From Tubiluchus corallicola (Eukaryota > Priapulida > Priapulimorpha > Priapulimorphida > Tubiluchidae): a stretch of 32,432 bases of DNA. Positions 1 to 10,592 of this stretch are shown in pieces. Every line of letters begins with the position of its first letter. The stretch's first letter is position 1. Location: positions 46,814 through 79,245 of the forward strand of contig JAQGDQ010000741.1 in the NCBI GenBank assembly GCA_030141605.1, given 5' to 3'. The notes beneath the pieces were generated by a model. It searched no databases. It saw nothing but the letters and a program-made list of their open reading frames with translations, and was not told where the DNA came from. The position numbers and the translations under genes are program-made.

Positions 1-39
1 AATAATAATAATAATAATAATAATAACAACAACAACAAC

Positions 40-74
<35 letters not shown>

Positions 75-89
75 CAACAGCAACAACAA

Positions 90-121
<32 letters not shown>

Positions 122-144
122 ATAATAATAATAATAATAATAAT
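1..144. repeat. Compound trinucleotide microsatellite (AAT/AAC/ACT)n
   Basis: The window opens inside a run of AAT, AAC and ACT triplets that ends near 144. Its left end is cut by the window edge, so its full length is unknown. Confidence 0.95.
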
Positions 145-235
145 CCCACTCTTAGCAGCGGACGAAACAACAGATTTTGTCAACGCGCATGTGCAGTACA
201 AGCGTCAAGAGTCGAACACTACTAATCATTATCAA

Positions 236-614
236 TAGGGGTGAGCATAGAACGTTCGAGTTCGAATCGAATTCGAACGAACTTTTTCTTAGTTCGAATT
301 CGGTTCGAGCCTAAAATTATAGATTCGAGTAATTCAGCCACATAGGTTCTTTATCATGAAATTTTTTTGAAACATCAGGCCATTAGCGCAATTTAGCTGC
401 AGTTTCTGTTCAAAATTTTCAACAAACTAATATAGCTTTTACAGCAGAACAAAATCAAATAATATGCATGATCTTCGTAAAACCACTTTTTACTACTGGT
501 TCGAAAACTTGATCGAAAATCTTTCAAACTCAATTCGATTCGGATTCGAAACGCTGAAAGTCGCAAATTCGATTCGATTCCAATTCGCTTCCTCGTAGAA
601 AATTCTCACCCCTA
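236..614. mobile_element. hAT-like MITE (non-autonomous DNA transposon)
   Basis: The ends are a perfect 10-bp inverted repeat, TAGGGGTGAG at 236-245 and CTCACCCCTA at 605-614. The subterminal zones are full of short repeats built on ATTCGAA and TTCGAAT on both strands, a usual feature of hAT MITEs. The interior is AT-rich and has no open frame. The 8-bp flanks (228-235 and 615-622) agree at only 5 of 8 positions, so the target duplication is weak or decayed. The family assignment rests on the terminal motif and is an inference. Confidence 0.7.
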
Positions 615-1085
615 GTTATTAGTTCCTAAACAATTAAATGTGCCCCATTATTAGGAAAAAGCTAAAAGAAATAATTAGACTTTGCATGATTTACGTATCT
701 CGCTACTGGGTCCGCGTACACTAGTTAAGAAATTTCCTAGTTCTGCATCCGCAGTCCGCGAATAGTTTAGCTCCGCAACGTGATCCCTAAACAAATCCGG
801 ATCCGCGGTCCGCAATTCGCGTTTGCGCACCTCTGCTACATACTGATCGCCATTCAGATAATTTTATTCCACAATATAATCACAATATTTTTACTTCATG
901 TATATGAACTCAAGCTTGTGATCCATAATAAAGTTAAACTCTAAAATTAAATTTAGCGCTGATGACATGGGAAACAAGCTTATATTAGGTCACCGGAATT
1001 AGTAGTGGAAAATATACTTATTAATAACATGTTACTGGTAATTAGGAATTGTTATGAAGGGTGGCAGCGATGTTTGACAATATAG
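615..1085. other. Gene-free stretch with a possible hAT-type end
   Basis: No convincing coding region. Around 735-835 the DNA is rich in TCCGC words and ends in GCGTTTGCGCACCTCTG, which read on the minus strand (CAGAGGTGCGCAAACGC) resembles a hAT terminus. I could not find its partner end, so this is at most a truncated element. Confidence 0.4.
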
Positions 1086-1944
1086 AGGTTTGCACTGTAT
1101 AGATATGAGTAGAAGAGGCGACAGTTGATTACATTATACAAAGGTGTGCACTGTACAGATATGTGTGGAAGAGGCAACCCTTTATCAAACTGTATTAAGG
1201 TGTGCAGTGTACAGATATGTGTAGAAGAGGCAACCCTTTATCAAACTGTATTAAGGTGTGCAGTGTATAGATATGTGTAGAAGAGGCGACAGTTGATTAC
1301 ATTATATAAAGGTGTGCACTGTACAGATATGTGTGGAAGAGGCAACCCTTTATCAAACTGTATTAAGGTGTGCAGTGTACAGATATGTGTAGAAGAGGCA
1401 ACACTTGATTAGACTATATAAAGGTGTGCACTGTACAGATATGTGTGGAAGAGGCAACCCTTTATCAGACTGTATTAAGGTGTGCAGTGTATAGATATGT
1501 GTAGAAGAGGCGACAGTTGATTACATTATATAAAGGTGTGCACTGTACAGATATGTGTGGAAGAGGCAACCCTTTATCAAACTGTATTAAGGTGTGCAGT
1601 GTACAGATATGTGTAGAAGAGGCAACACTTGATTAGACTATATAAAGGTGTGCAGTGTTCAGGTATGTGTGGAAGACGCAACCCTTTATCAAACTGTATT
1701 AAGGTGTGCAGTGTACAGATATGTGTAGAAGAGGCAACACTTGATTAGACTATATAAAGGTGTGCACTGTACAGATATGTGTGGAAGAGGCAACCCTTTA
1801 TCAGACTGTATTAAGGTGTGCAGTGTACAGATATGTGTAGAAGAGGCAACACTTGATTAGACTATATAAAGGTGTGCAGTGTACAGGTATGTGTGGAAGA
1901 GGCAACACTTGATCAGACAATATAGAGGTTTGCAGTGTACAGAT
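1086..1944. repeat. 56-bp satellite, 15 full units plus a partial
   Basis: Units begin with AGGTGTGCA or AGGTTTGCA at 1086, 1142, 1198, 1254 and so on to 1926, which is exactly 15 x 56 bp, with a partial unit to about 1944. Two unit types largely alternate, one ending CAACCCTTTATCAAACTG and the other CGACAGTTGATTACATTA or a relative, so the higher-order period is 112 bp over much of the array. Unit phase never slips. Confidence 0.95.
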
Positions 1945-2204
1945 GGACACTACGAATGCTAGACTCAGTCAAGTCAAGTCCCGGTAGATACTATATTTGT
2001 CTACCTAAATCGTTCATGAGTGACCTGCCAATAGTAAATTACGTTGGTGAATTAGCTGTGCGTGTGTACAGATTTCGCTCTAGGGACAAATCCGCCCATT
2101 CACAGTGATTGAAGATGTTGCAAAGCAATTATGCTTCTCTTGCGAAGTTCAAACTACTGACGATGAAGTAATGGCGATCCAACCTAGAAGGAAGTAAATA
2201 GGTG

Positions 2205-2229
2205 TGACGTCATACTAGGTATGACGTCA
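2205..2229. promoter_or_regulatory. Two perfect CRE-type palindromes
   Basis: The octamer TGACGTCA occurs at 2205-2212 and at 2222-2229, 17 bp apart, in a short direct repeat (TATGACGTCATA-like). This is the consensus CREB/ATF site. No gene start is visible nearby, so a regulatory role is only a possibility. Confidence 0.4.
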
Positions 2230-2324
2230 TATCGGATGTGGAAGTTTGGTACTAGATGTTGCCTCCGGTACACAGTATAGATTTCTTGTATGCAATGTAT
2301 TTTTCGTTGGCAAAAAAAGATTTC

Positions 2325-2356
2325 ATCTGTCTATCTGTCTGTCTGTCTGTCTGTCT

Positions 2357-2387
<31 letters not shown>
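2325..2387. repeat. (CTGT)n microsatellite
   Basis: About 15 tetranucleotide units with two interruptions (CTAT and GACT). Small open frames crossing it are repeat artefacts. Confidence 0.95.
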
Positions 2388-2452
2388 GCAAGGCAATTAT
2401 GCTTCTCTTGCGACGTTGCAATTACTGAGCAAGTGACGATGAAGTAATGGCG

Positions 2453-2556
2453 AGGTCCGTCCGTCCGTCCGTCCATCCATCATCCATTCATCCATCATCC
2501 ATCCATCCATCCATCCATCCATCCATCCATCCATCCATCCAACCATCTATCTATCT
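2453..2556. repeat. (GTCC)n-(ATCC)n-(ATCT)n compound microsatellite
   Basis: A tetranucleotide run that drifts from GTCC through ATCC/ATTC to ATCT, directly after the second copy of the duplicated element. Confidence 0.95.
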
Positions 2557-2762
2557 TGTCATTTCTCGTATGCGATGATTCGCCAGAAGTGTTTCCGAAA
2601 TTTTGACGGAAATGCAAAAGTCCAGTATCCAAATACTGAAAAAGCTTCACTTAGGATCGAACCATCACAATGTAGAGGGTGAGTCGAAAATAAATGCAAT
2701 ACAATGGTAAAAACCCTCACCTAATTGAATTTTAAAACCAAACTTTGAAAAACAGGAAATGT

Positions 2763-2839
2763 AAAAAAACTGCAATGCAATTTGAACCATGGACTGTTTG
2801 CTTTCACGGGCAACACCGTGACCATTGCACTACCGTGAC
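2763..2839 (-). ncRNA. tRNA-like sequence, tRNA-derived SINE head or tRNA pseudogene
   Basis: On the minus strand, an A-box-like TAGTGCAATGG (2832-2822) and a B-box-like GGTTCAAATTGC (2788-2777) are 44 nt apart, the spacing between tRNA positions 8 and 52. A short imperfect anticodon-type stem (GTTGC/GCAAA) lies between them. A run of seven T, a Pol III stop, follows at 2769-2763. The acceptor arms do not pair, so this is not a working tRNA. A SINE head or an old tRNA pseudogene fits better. Confidence 0.45.
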
Positions 2840-4975
2840 CGCTGCGCTTATAACAATCGAAAGTTCGTCTGTTACAGGTGACCAGACAATTACCTGCTGT
2901 AAACAAGTGTAAATATTATTAACAATGGCGACATTTCAATGCAGCTAACCGCAAGGAGTAAAATCATGAAGGCCTATAAAAGACAGTTAAAATTAAAAAC
3001 AACTTTTCTATAGTCTTCTACTGAAAAACGAAACGTGCTTGCAAAACCATTTTGGACAAAATCAGATCTCTTAAGCTTCAACCAAAAGCTGTGGGTAATG
3101 GAAATTTATGATGACGTTGATAGTGGTGGACATGATTATGGTGGTGATGATGATGACGTCGACGACAATGATAATGATGATAATCTAAATTTAGTTCTAC
3201 CAAAAAATGCATAGTAAGACCAACGTTACGTGAGTTTACAAAAGCGACAAGATAGTTCAATATTTCGTCACAGTAATATTATACTCCAGTGATTACGAAA
3301 TTTCAAAGCATGGTTTTTACTACATTGATTTGGTGACAAGCATCATATCAAAATTGGCTTCAAAGTTTGTTTGACACATAAGAAGCCGACTAATGTTAAC
3401 AAAAGCAAATTCTATTAACAGAAGAGGACAAGAGAGATACAATAAAGGTCACAGTCGATACTTGTAAAGCTGACTAAATGATACTAGATGTTGCAGCGTT
3501 TGCCAAAGGCAAGCTAGTTAAACAAGACTTAGTATAGAAAAATTACAGTGTGGCTTCCCTCTTTATAGAAGAAAAACTGTCATTTTCGGCTATTGGCTGA
3601 CGTGTGTGTGGTAATGAGGTTGAAAATTATTGTTGTGAAAGCTGAAAAAAGGGCTAGGACATCTGACTGGACCATTACATATAATATTCTTAAAGGACAA
3701 GAAAGGGGGATACCTGAAGTGGGTTTCAGAAAAATCGCCTTAAAAAAATTATATTACTTTATAGCAATTTCACGCGTATATCGTACTCGCGTTAGAAGGA
3801 ATTTCATTCTAAATAGTGTTCCGACAGCGCCATTACATGACGTCACTACGCCACGTATTTTAGGGGAAGAAAAGGAAATGTTAAATTGTGTCCCAAAAAA
3901 CTTTCCATGCAAATCTATATTACTTAGTATTTCACTTACCTGCTGAAAAGACTTATGTAACTTCAAATAATAATTTAAAATGTTCGTGCCAATTGGTAAA
4001 ATGACGCTGACTCACCCTCCAGGGTGCGCCACTCACTAACCAAAAACGTATTTTTAATCTTATTGACAAGATACAGTAATTTAACATTTTACTTAATTAG
4101 CAACGTGTATGCTACGAATACTCTGATTATTTTTTCAACCTTTACTCAGTGTTACCTAAACTTGTTTCAATCGACCTACAATCAAAATGGCTGCGCCCAA
4201 CGGCCAACTCGGGAATGTAAATTTACGCGTTTTATACAGCGTTACTACCGACGCAAGCTCTGCATGCAAAAACGCAGTATAAAATTTCGAGTTTTTTAAG
4301 TTTTATGTAAGTGGGGGCTTTTCTTGTGCTTTAATGACTGTCATACAAGACTCATTAACATCACAATGTCATGAAAGAAATAGGAACTTATTAAATAGTA
4401 ATAAGAAATAGGAAATAGTAATAATAAAATAGGAAATATTAAACTGTAATAAACGAAACGACCTTGATAACTTCCTTCACATTAACGCAGCCATGCAATT
4501 CTGCTTCACAACACGGAACTACATGCTGATGCAATCAGACAATAAACAATGTGACAAGTGCTGCCATCTATTAATAACAATGCTGCCATCTATTAGCAAC
4601 AACAGTACCTTTTTCAGTACCGATCACGTCACATCATTGTTTTTTTTGTCAAAATGCTGCTCCGAGAGAGATAAAGAAAACGTCTGTAATCATAAGCCAT
4701 TAGCTAAGGAGAAATAGGCCATAACTTGCGATTTTAATATTTAATATTTAATTTTTAACTTTTTTGCGCTTCAAATCTTGTTGATATCATTCAAATTTTT
4801 GGAAATAGTTTTTCGTTCTTTTTTGCTTTTGCTAGACGTAACTAAGTTCGTTTGGGAGAAAAACAAAACCATTCTGAACAGACCTACCCTACTCGCTATG
4901 GAAATATCTGAACGTTTCTAGCTTGAATTTGAACCGTTTAGAAAGCGCTTTGAACTCTGTACAGTTTTATCAGTT
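2840..4975. other. Gene-free AT-rich stretch
   Basis: No supported gene. Short open frames here (for example 3593-3946, 4024-4299 and 4493-4717) have no recognisable domain and unremarkable composition. A degenerate GAT/GGT-type tract lies at about 3102-3190. The 15-mer TGCTGCCATCTATTA occurs twice, at about 4559 and 4581. The rest shows nothing I can name. Confidence 0.6.
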
Positions 4976-5034
4976 TTGATTAATTTTTACATTACTGGTA
5001 TTTTCATTACGATTATTTTGTTTGCATTTTGTAC

Positions 5035-5441
<407 letters not shown>

Positions 5442-6660
5442 CTTGTCACATTACTCTCATTGAGAACTCTGGAATTCGAGAAAAGAACAGAAAGTGACGC
5501 CACAAATACGTCGCAGTATACGGGATTTGATCGAGATTTGATTTGAGAAAGGGCTCCAGTTTCACGTTTTTGTGTCACCATTTTCGTGTCGATTTACGGG
5601 ATTTCGCGCACGGAGAGCGTCTCTGGGGAATAAACTCAGCTGGAATTTTCGTACACGCGGCTCGATTAGATAAGCCTGTTAGGAGTATCTGGCGTGTACT
5701 TATCGTGCTTGTTAGCGACCAAAAGACAGCAATCTTCTGCAAATTGGCACCTGAACCGTATGGGTGTTAATTGGAATAATCTACCTCGTGTCTCTTCCTA
5801 ACAAGGATAATGCTCTATTAGCTCACTTCCGCTTCAAGATTATATAACGCCGCTGAGAATTTTGACAAGAATTTTTCCAGATGATGATTAATTTCTAACG
5901 TGGGAGTGCTCGGCTGTTTTTTTTTTGAGAGAGAACAGTTATAAGGTTTGAATTCTCATTGACGTTGACAAGTCTAGCTATGTAAGACTTCTTGTATTTC
6001 ATTAATGCAAATTTTTGACACTAACTGTGCAGCATTAGTACTAATAAGCTTCGCGACTGGAGCTACTCAAGCTAATGTTGATTACTGAAGTATCAGTAAA
6101 CTTAAAAAAACTAATAGGAAGCTAGAATAGAGATTGTTAAGGCTTTGCCTGGTGAAGAAAAGACAGACGTACAGTTAATAACACATTAACAGTGATCTAA
6201 TAATGTACCACTAAACTAAAGCTAAGATGCAGTGCTCATCTATGTAAGTCATAAGTCATTTATTTCACATTACACATTTACAATAGTTTCATGTACAATA
6301 TCTAGTGAAAGGGCCTACAATGAACGTAATACAAATAAGAAATACTGCACAGGAAAAGCCTCGCACACTATTCACCTATATACGAAGGTAAATGTGTTGC
6401 GGGCAATCAAAAAGCAGAGCTTGTTAGATTGTGCCACACTGTGAAAGAAAATAAGTAATGAAAATAATCTGAAAATTTGAAGTGAATCGTGTGATAAAGA
6501 AAACATTTAGTTCTGCAGAATGGAATGATGTAATGAATGAAGCTCATATATGAGATGACAAAAGATAGATAGATGGTTAAGATAAAATCATAGACAAAGT
6601 TTTTGTTTTTTTATAGATTTTAGCTGCCGTTGCTGCTGCATTTATTTCTTATTTTTGTTG
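5442..6660. other. Gene-free stretch
   Basis: No supported gene. The small open frames at 5543-5770 and 6232-6444 show no known domain. A somewhat GC-richer patch at 5570-5770 may be an old repeat, but I could not identify it. Confidence 0.55.
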
Positions 6661-6694
6661 TTATCATTCTAACAACAATGACGAAGACAAAAAT

Positions 6695-6945
6695 GATGAC
6701 AGCAACAGCAGCAGCAAACAACAAGAGCAACAACAACAACAACAACAACTACAACAACAACAACAACAACAGCAGCAGCAGCAACAACAGCAACAACAAC
6801 AATAACAACAACAGCGACAACGACAACAGCAACAACAACAGCAAAAGCAACAGCAGCAACAACAACACAACAACAACAGCAATAACAACAACAACAGCAG
6901 TTGCACCAAAGGCAACAGCAATGGAGGCAGCGGCGGCGGCGGCGA
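6695..6945. repeat. (CAA/CAG)n trinucleotide tract
   Basis: A plus-strand run of CAA with CAG, CGA and AAC interruptions, ending in GGAGGCAGCGGCGGCGG. The frames would give poly-Gln, poly-Asn/Ser or poly-Thr. No unique sequence with coding character surrounds it, so I treat it as a microsatellite and not an exon. Confidence 0.9.
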
Positions 6946-6955
6946 CAACAAAATA

Positions 6956-7675
6956 GTAAATTTTTTATTATGAAATTATCATACGTGTGAAACCAGGAAA
7001 AATTAAATGAGTTAACAAGAAGTATCACCACTCAAATAATTATCGAATATTAAAAATGTATTAAATTAATTTATGGCCTAATATATTTATTTACATTGAT
7101 ACAGAAATTCGATCATTTTCAAATTAGAAACTGTCCTCTTTTTGTACGGTTTTAAGTTTTTATAGCCTAGTATGAGTTCTTAATATGTTGCAATGTGGTG
7201 AAGACAAGCAAAATGTATACAGCTTTTTTATGTAATACCACTTGCTTTGTGTTGAAATGAAATAATCTAAGATATTTATATATATTTAAGTATATTTATT
7301 ACTGTCAAAAATATATACAATACAAGAACAAACAAAACATACATATATCAATTTGAAATATAATGACACTACAGACAAACAAAATAATTACTAATAAAAC
7401 AAATATTATTAAATATTCCTGTTAGTTATATTAATTATTTAAAATTAATGAAAATTTTAATGATTAGTATTTAAAATAAATTATCATTCATTAGGCCTCC
7501 TTTTCAATGCTATGATCATTACATCGTTTATTGTTCATCTTGTCTTAAAAACGCTTTTTCAACATAATCAATAAATGCCTTAATTACTTCTCATCAAAGA
7601 ATAAAAATTTATCAGCATCGCTCATAAGGAAAGATTCTGGTTTAATTACATTAATGTAATTTTCCTCTAAGATCA
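6956..7675. other. Gene-free, very AT-rich stretch
   Basis: About 700 bp of AT-rich DNA with TATA-type runs and no supported gene or repeat family. Confidence 0.6.
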
Positions 7676-7676
7676 T

Positions 7677-7736
7677 TGTAGATAGATAGATATTTTATTT
7701 CTGAAAATGAAATTTCCAATACGAAAATTACAAACA
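7677..7736 (-). mobile_element. LINE-like 3' tail, extra copy
   Basis: On the minus strand this reads into GAAATAAAATATC followed by (ATCT)n, a polyadenylation-like signal and a simple-repeat tail typical of non-LTR retrotransposon 3' ends. It is a near-perfect copy of 7978-8036, and the two copies flank the 61-bp repeats. Confidence 0.55.
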
Positions 7737-7737
7737 A

Positions 7738-7980
7738 TAACGTACAGGGGGTGCTGCAGTACCACAGTACCTACCTATACACGAGCCGCCACTGATTGTA
7801 ACGTACAGGGGGTGCTGCAGTACCACAGTACCTACCTATACACGAGCCGCCACTGATTGTAACGTACAGGGGGTGCTGCAGTACCACAGTACCTACCTAT
7901 ACACGAGCCGCCACTGATTGTAACGTACAGGGGGTGCTGCAGTACCACAGAACCTACCTACACGAGCCGCCACTGATTGT
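7738..7980. repeat. Four tandem 61-bp copies of a hAT-type transposon end
   Basis: Units start CGTACAGGGGG at 7741, 7802, 7863 and 7924 (61-bp period; the last unit has a small deletion). Each ends CACGAGCCGCCACTG, which on the minus strand reads CAGTGGCGGCTCGTG, a hAT-type terminal inverted repeat. The array therefore looks like an amplified transposon terminus, not an arbitrary minisatellite. Confidence 0.8.
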
Positions 7981-8450
7981 AGATAGATAGATATTTTATT
8001 TCTGAAAATGAAATTTCCAATACGAAAATTACAAACTTGACGCATACCCGATGGTTTTATCAGCGGGCAGAACTCGGGTAATGATTTCCAGATCATACTA
8101 ACAATTTGACTCAACATAGCTGCACAAGGTATATACACAGATATACAAAATTTAGTTGTAAACTCCATGAAACGATAAAAAACTATTAACAAAGCATTTG
8201 TACACATGTATTAAACAAATATTTTACCTATATGATAATCACAGTGATGCGGTTATATGTCCGCTAACAAAACTATACTATTTAATTCACAAATCTATGC
8301 ATACTGTCGTAAATGAAATTTCCAATTGACATTAATTCTCCGTCAAATAAATTTGCAATATTACTATAATTTAACGCGTACAATGATCTATAAAGTGCAT
8401 TTCATTGCACTCGCACAAAAAATGTCCTTCTGTCTGACTTTCTATAATAA
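7978..8450 (-). mobile_element. Degenerate LINE-like 3' fragment
   Basis: On the minus strand the segment ends in AATAAAATATC plus (ATCT)n at 7978-8000. At its far end (about 8450-8375) the conceptual translation contains ESQTEGHFLCEC, which resembles the His/Cys-rich tail found after many LINE reverse transcriptases. Stops and frame shifts follow at once, so any coding capacity is lost. The assignment is tentative. Confidence 0.4.
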
Positions 8451-8455
8451 TATAG

Positions 8456-8480
8456 AAATTTCCATGTAACATGGAAATTT
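8456..8480. other. Perfect 25-bp hairpin
   Basis: AAATTTCCATG and CATGGAAATTT form an 11-bp perfect inverted repeat around the 3-nt loop TAA. It lies next to the LINE-like fragment. Function unknown. Confidence 0.6.
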
Positions 8481-9402
8481 GATAACAAAGATAAATAAAT
8501 AATAATTTAGACTCTTAGCACTCTTGAGACCAGATATATTTGAATGTGTTATGTGTGGTTAGAATCGACTTCATCATTACTGAGCACGTTGAGCTTTCTT
8601 AACCATTATCTTCTAACAATGGATTTGCACCTGACACCTTCACTTGCACCTGTTCCCGTCGTATCAAGAGGACACTCAAACCATTCCAAGTTTCATAAGA
8701 CTTCTAGCTTGCTTAATTTCCTAGTCTCCCGGGAGGTGGCGCACGGGAATGGCCTGGTTACACATAGAGAGGTTTAGGAAGTCTTTGCGGCAGGCAGCTG
8801 ATGAGAATGAGTTTGATAAGCTTTCGCTTTGGGAAGGACTTGATTAACATTGCCAACAAGAATTGTGCGCGATAAGCGCTAAATACAAGTCCAGCAGTCT
8901 TTTATATGTAATTTGTGATTTTTTATTGTCCAAAATGGGCAGTCATCGTCATATTCCGGAATCACTATCACATCATGACAGACTTGACTGACTGACAGTA
9001 AAATAATTGGTTAAAGTCTGTTTATTATAGTGGTTAATGCTGCTTGCTGATTATTGTTGTTTATTGTGTGGCGTGTGAAGTAGCCACGATGGGCATGGCA
9101 AACTATCAAGACTTTATTTAATAAACTACACATTTATTAAACAACAAACACAACGCGGTAAATATAAGAGGATAGTAATACCAGCTCAACACGTTCGTCT
9201 AACTACCTAATGCGCCGTGAGCTTCTGCGCATAAGGATTACGTCATCAATCTTTACGGATGAGCCGTTCGAACATCAGTTGGTCACGTGATGCCTGACTG
9301 ACACATTATGTGCAGCTCAACTTCGTTTTGTCTGAAGCAAATAAAAACAGCTTCTGCTAATCCAGCGTCAAAACATTGATTCGTATAATGATAAGGAATA
9401 AT
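8481..9402. other. Gene-free stretch
   Basis: No supported gene. CTGACTGACA occurs at about 8989 and 9295, and on the minus strand a TATATTTA and AATAAA signals lie between the two. This could be an old LTR-like insertion, but terminal repeats and a target duplication could not be made to fit. Confidence 0.35.
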
Positions 9403-9454
9403 AATATTGTTGTGGAGATCGCTGGCATCTATTAAAATTAAATTGAACATTGTA

Positions 9455-9537
9455 GAATGTTCCATTAGAATAATCGTCTTACCTTGTAGAATGTTCTGGA
9501 ACAAAACTTCTAGAAGCTTCTCGGGCACCCTATATAA
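9455..9537 (+). promoter_or_regulatory. Heat-shock-element promoter in the LTR U3
   Basis: Two perfect trimeric heat-shock elements, GAAtgTTCtgGAA at 9489-9501 and TTCtaGAAgcTTC at 9508-9520, lie just upstream of TATATAA (9531-9537). A further GAAtgTTC pair sits at 9455-9462. This matches the alternating nGAAn/nTTCn consensus bound by HSF trimers. The arrangement and TATA distance are those of a heat-inducible Pol II promoter. Activity is inferred, not shown. Confidence 0.8.
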
Positions 9538-9702
9538 GGCGAAGCAGGCCGCTGAGACACACACACAGATTAACATGGACACCACTTACACATTCTCTTT
9601 TATACTTGTATTTTCAGATACACTCAAACGTTTTCCAGATTTTCACGTATACTGTAAACATTTCGCGTTCCTTCATACTTTTGTGTTGTAGAAATCTCGC
9701 TT

Positions 9703-9708
9703 AATAAA
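9703..9708 (+). terminator. LTR polyadenylation signal
   Basis: AATAAA lies 172 bp downstream of the TATA box within the solo LTR, consistent with the R region and 3' end formation of the parent retrotransposon. Confidence 0.7.
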
Positions 9709-9781
9709 CTGGTTTAATTTGACGAAGTGTTTTCTGGTTTTCTCTACGAGCCTTCCGAGAGAGACAAAACACAACAAATAT

Positions 9782-10190
9782 GGCGAAATACGAAGAATTC
9801 AAACTTACATCTTTGCCGCATCTTACTAACTTGCTAAAGAGAACTCGATTGTCAAAATTTTGTTATAAAACGACACGACGTACTGAACAAAAATGACTTC
9901 TTTCCTATCCTGTCTGCAAAATGAGGCCAATCGCCTGCTTCCTTTCTTTAACTTACATGTCATCAACAGCCTAATTTTGCAAAACAAAACAATCACAAGG
10001 ACCACCACGTACTTATATGCGAAACAGGAATTTTCCCAAGTTTATAACTACAGGTAACTAGGATAAGTACATTACTGTATAACTAGGTAGTAAATAACTT
10101 ATAGTAACTTGAACGGCACAAAATTAAATAATTAGTAAATGAACTTTTGTCATAATAGACTTGTTTAATTAATATGACAGCAAATGATGA
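9782..10190. other. Gene-free stretch
   Basis: AT-rich DNA between the solo LTR and the truncated LINE. A short frame from ATG 9780 reads MAKYEEFKLTSLPHLTN and stops after about 38 codons. It begins inside the 3' target duplication and has no recognisable domain. Confidence 0.5.
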
Positions 10191-10239
10191 GCAGTGCAAC
10201 AAAAAGTGTTCAATCATATTGGATTTTCTCAGCTAAACT

Positions 10240-10524
10240 ATGACGGCTGTAAAGATAATAACGGTCATCCAGTATTGCGGATTTCGATTTGAATCTGTTG
10301 AACAGTTTTTGTTGCACTGCCCATTGTATCAACAAACTAGGTTTGTTATGTTTGATAAATTAAATGAAATACTTCTGCCTGAAAACCTTAATATAGCTGC
10401 CTTAGGAACTAATGATCTGTTGAAGTTGTTATTATTCGGAAAAGACGAATTTAACTATGTTACTAACTGTAAAATATTCCAATGCATACATGACTTTATA
10501 TTACGTACTAAACGCTTCCAGTAG
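10240..10524 (+). pseudogene. C-terminal fragment of LINE reverse transcriptase ORF
   Basis: An open frame of up to 94 codons that includes YCGFRFESVEQFLLHCPLYQ followed by TRFVMFDKLNEI. The Cys, Glu, His, Cys and Tyr spacing, with an Arg soon after, matches the zinc-knuckle-like segment that ends ORF2 of many LINEs, downstream of the reverse transcriptase domain. The RT palm motifs (such as the YADD-type catalytic site) and the endonuclease domain are absent, so this is a dead remnant. The ATG at 10240 is just the first Met in the surviving frame and not a real start. The frame stops at TAG and is followed by the minisatellite UTR. Confidence 0.7.
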
Positions 10525-10592
10525 TTTCTATCTGATATGAAATGCGTCAGTCTTAAATATTCGTACATTAATATCTTCTAACCGTCATTTTC

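Larger units (their letters stand above)
2117..2453. mobile_element. Duplicated ~60-70-bp element next to CTGT/GTCC microsatellites
   Basis: A segment starting TGTTGCAA(A/G)GCAATTATG and ending GACGATGAAGTAATGGCGA occurs at 2117-2176 and again, slightly longer, at 2384-2453. The second copy lies between a (CTGT)n run and a (GTCC)n run. A conserved core abutting microsatellites is the usual look of a microsatellite-associated mini-interspersed element. No family name can be given, and a plain local duplication is the alternative. Confidence 0.55.
9403..9781 (+). mobile_element. Solo LTR with perfect 5-bp target duplication
   Basis: The LTR spans 9408-9776 (369 bp), starts TGTTGTG and ends CACAACA, a 7-bp perfect inverted repeat with the standard TG...CA ends. 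It is flanked by the identical pentamer AATAT at 9403-9407 and 9777-9781, the duplication expected from retroviral-type integrase. Inside are a TATA box (TATATAA, 9531-9537) and a polyadenylation signal (AATAAA, 9703-9708), giving a U3-R-U5 order on the plus strand. No internal gag/pol region or second LTR adjoins it, so it is a solo LTR left by LTR-LTR recombination. A Ty3/gypsy or related origin is likely, but the family is not identifiable. Confidence 0.88.

Noticed and set aside
1086-1944. CRISPR-like array
   Set aside because: Repeat units are contiguous without unique spacers, in an animal-type genome context. It is a satellite.
2654-2663. GGTTCGATCC B-box on the minus strand as a tRNA gene
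   Set aside because: No A-box lies at the expected distance and no cloverleaf can be formed.
3593-3946. 117-codon plus-strand frame
   Set aside because: It needs a non-ATG start, shows no domain, and lies in AT-rich repeat-poor DNA where such a length can arise by chance.
6630-7031. Possible polyglutamine or polyasparagine protein
   Set aside because: The CAA/CAG tract is open in several frames at once and lacks flanking coding sequence or recognisable splice context.
8981-9305. Possible second LTR between two CTGACTGACA repeats
   Set aside because: TATA and AATAAA-like words are present on the minus strand, but TG...CA ends and a target duplication could not be matched.
9407-9691. Open frames on both strands around 9283-9691
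   Set aside because: They lie across the solo LTR and its promoter. The short plus-strand peptide from ATG 9574 has no recognisable similarity.
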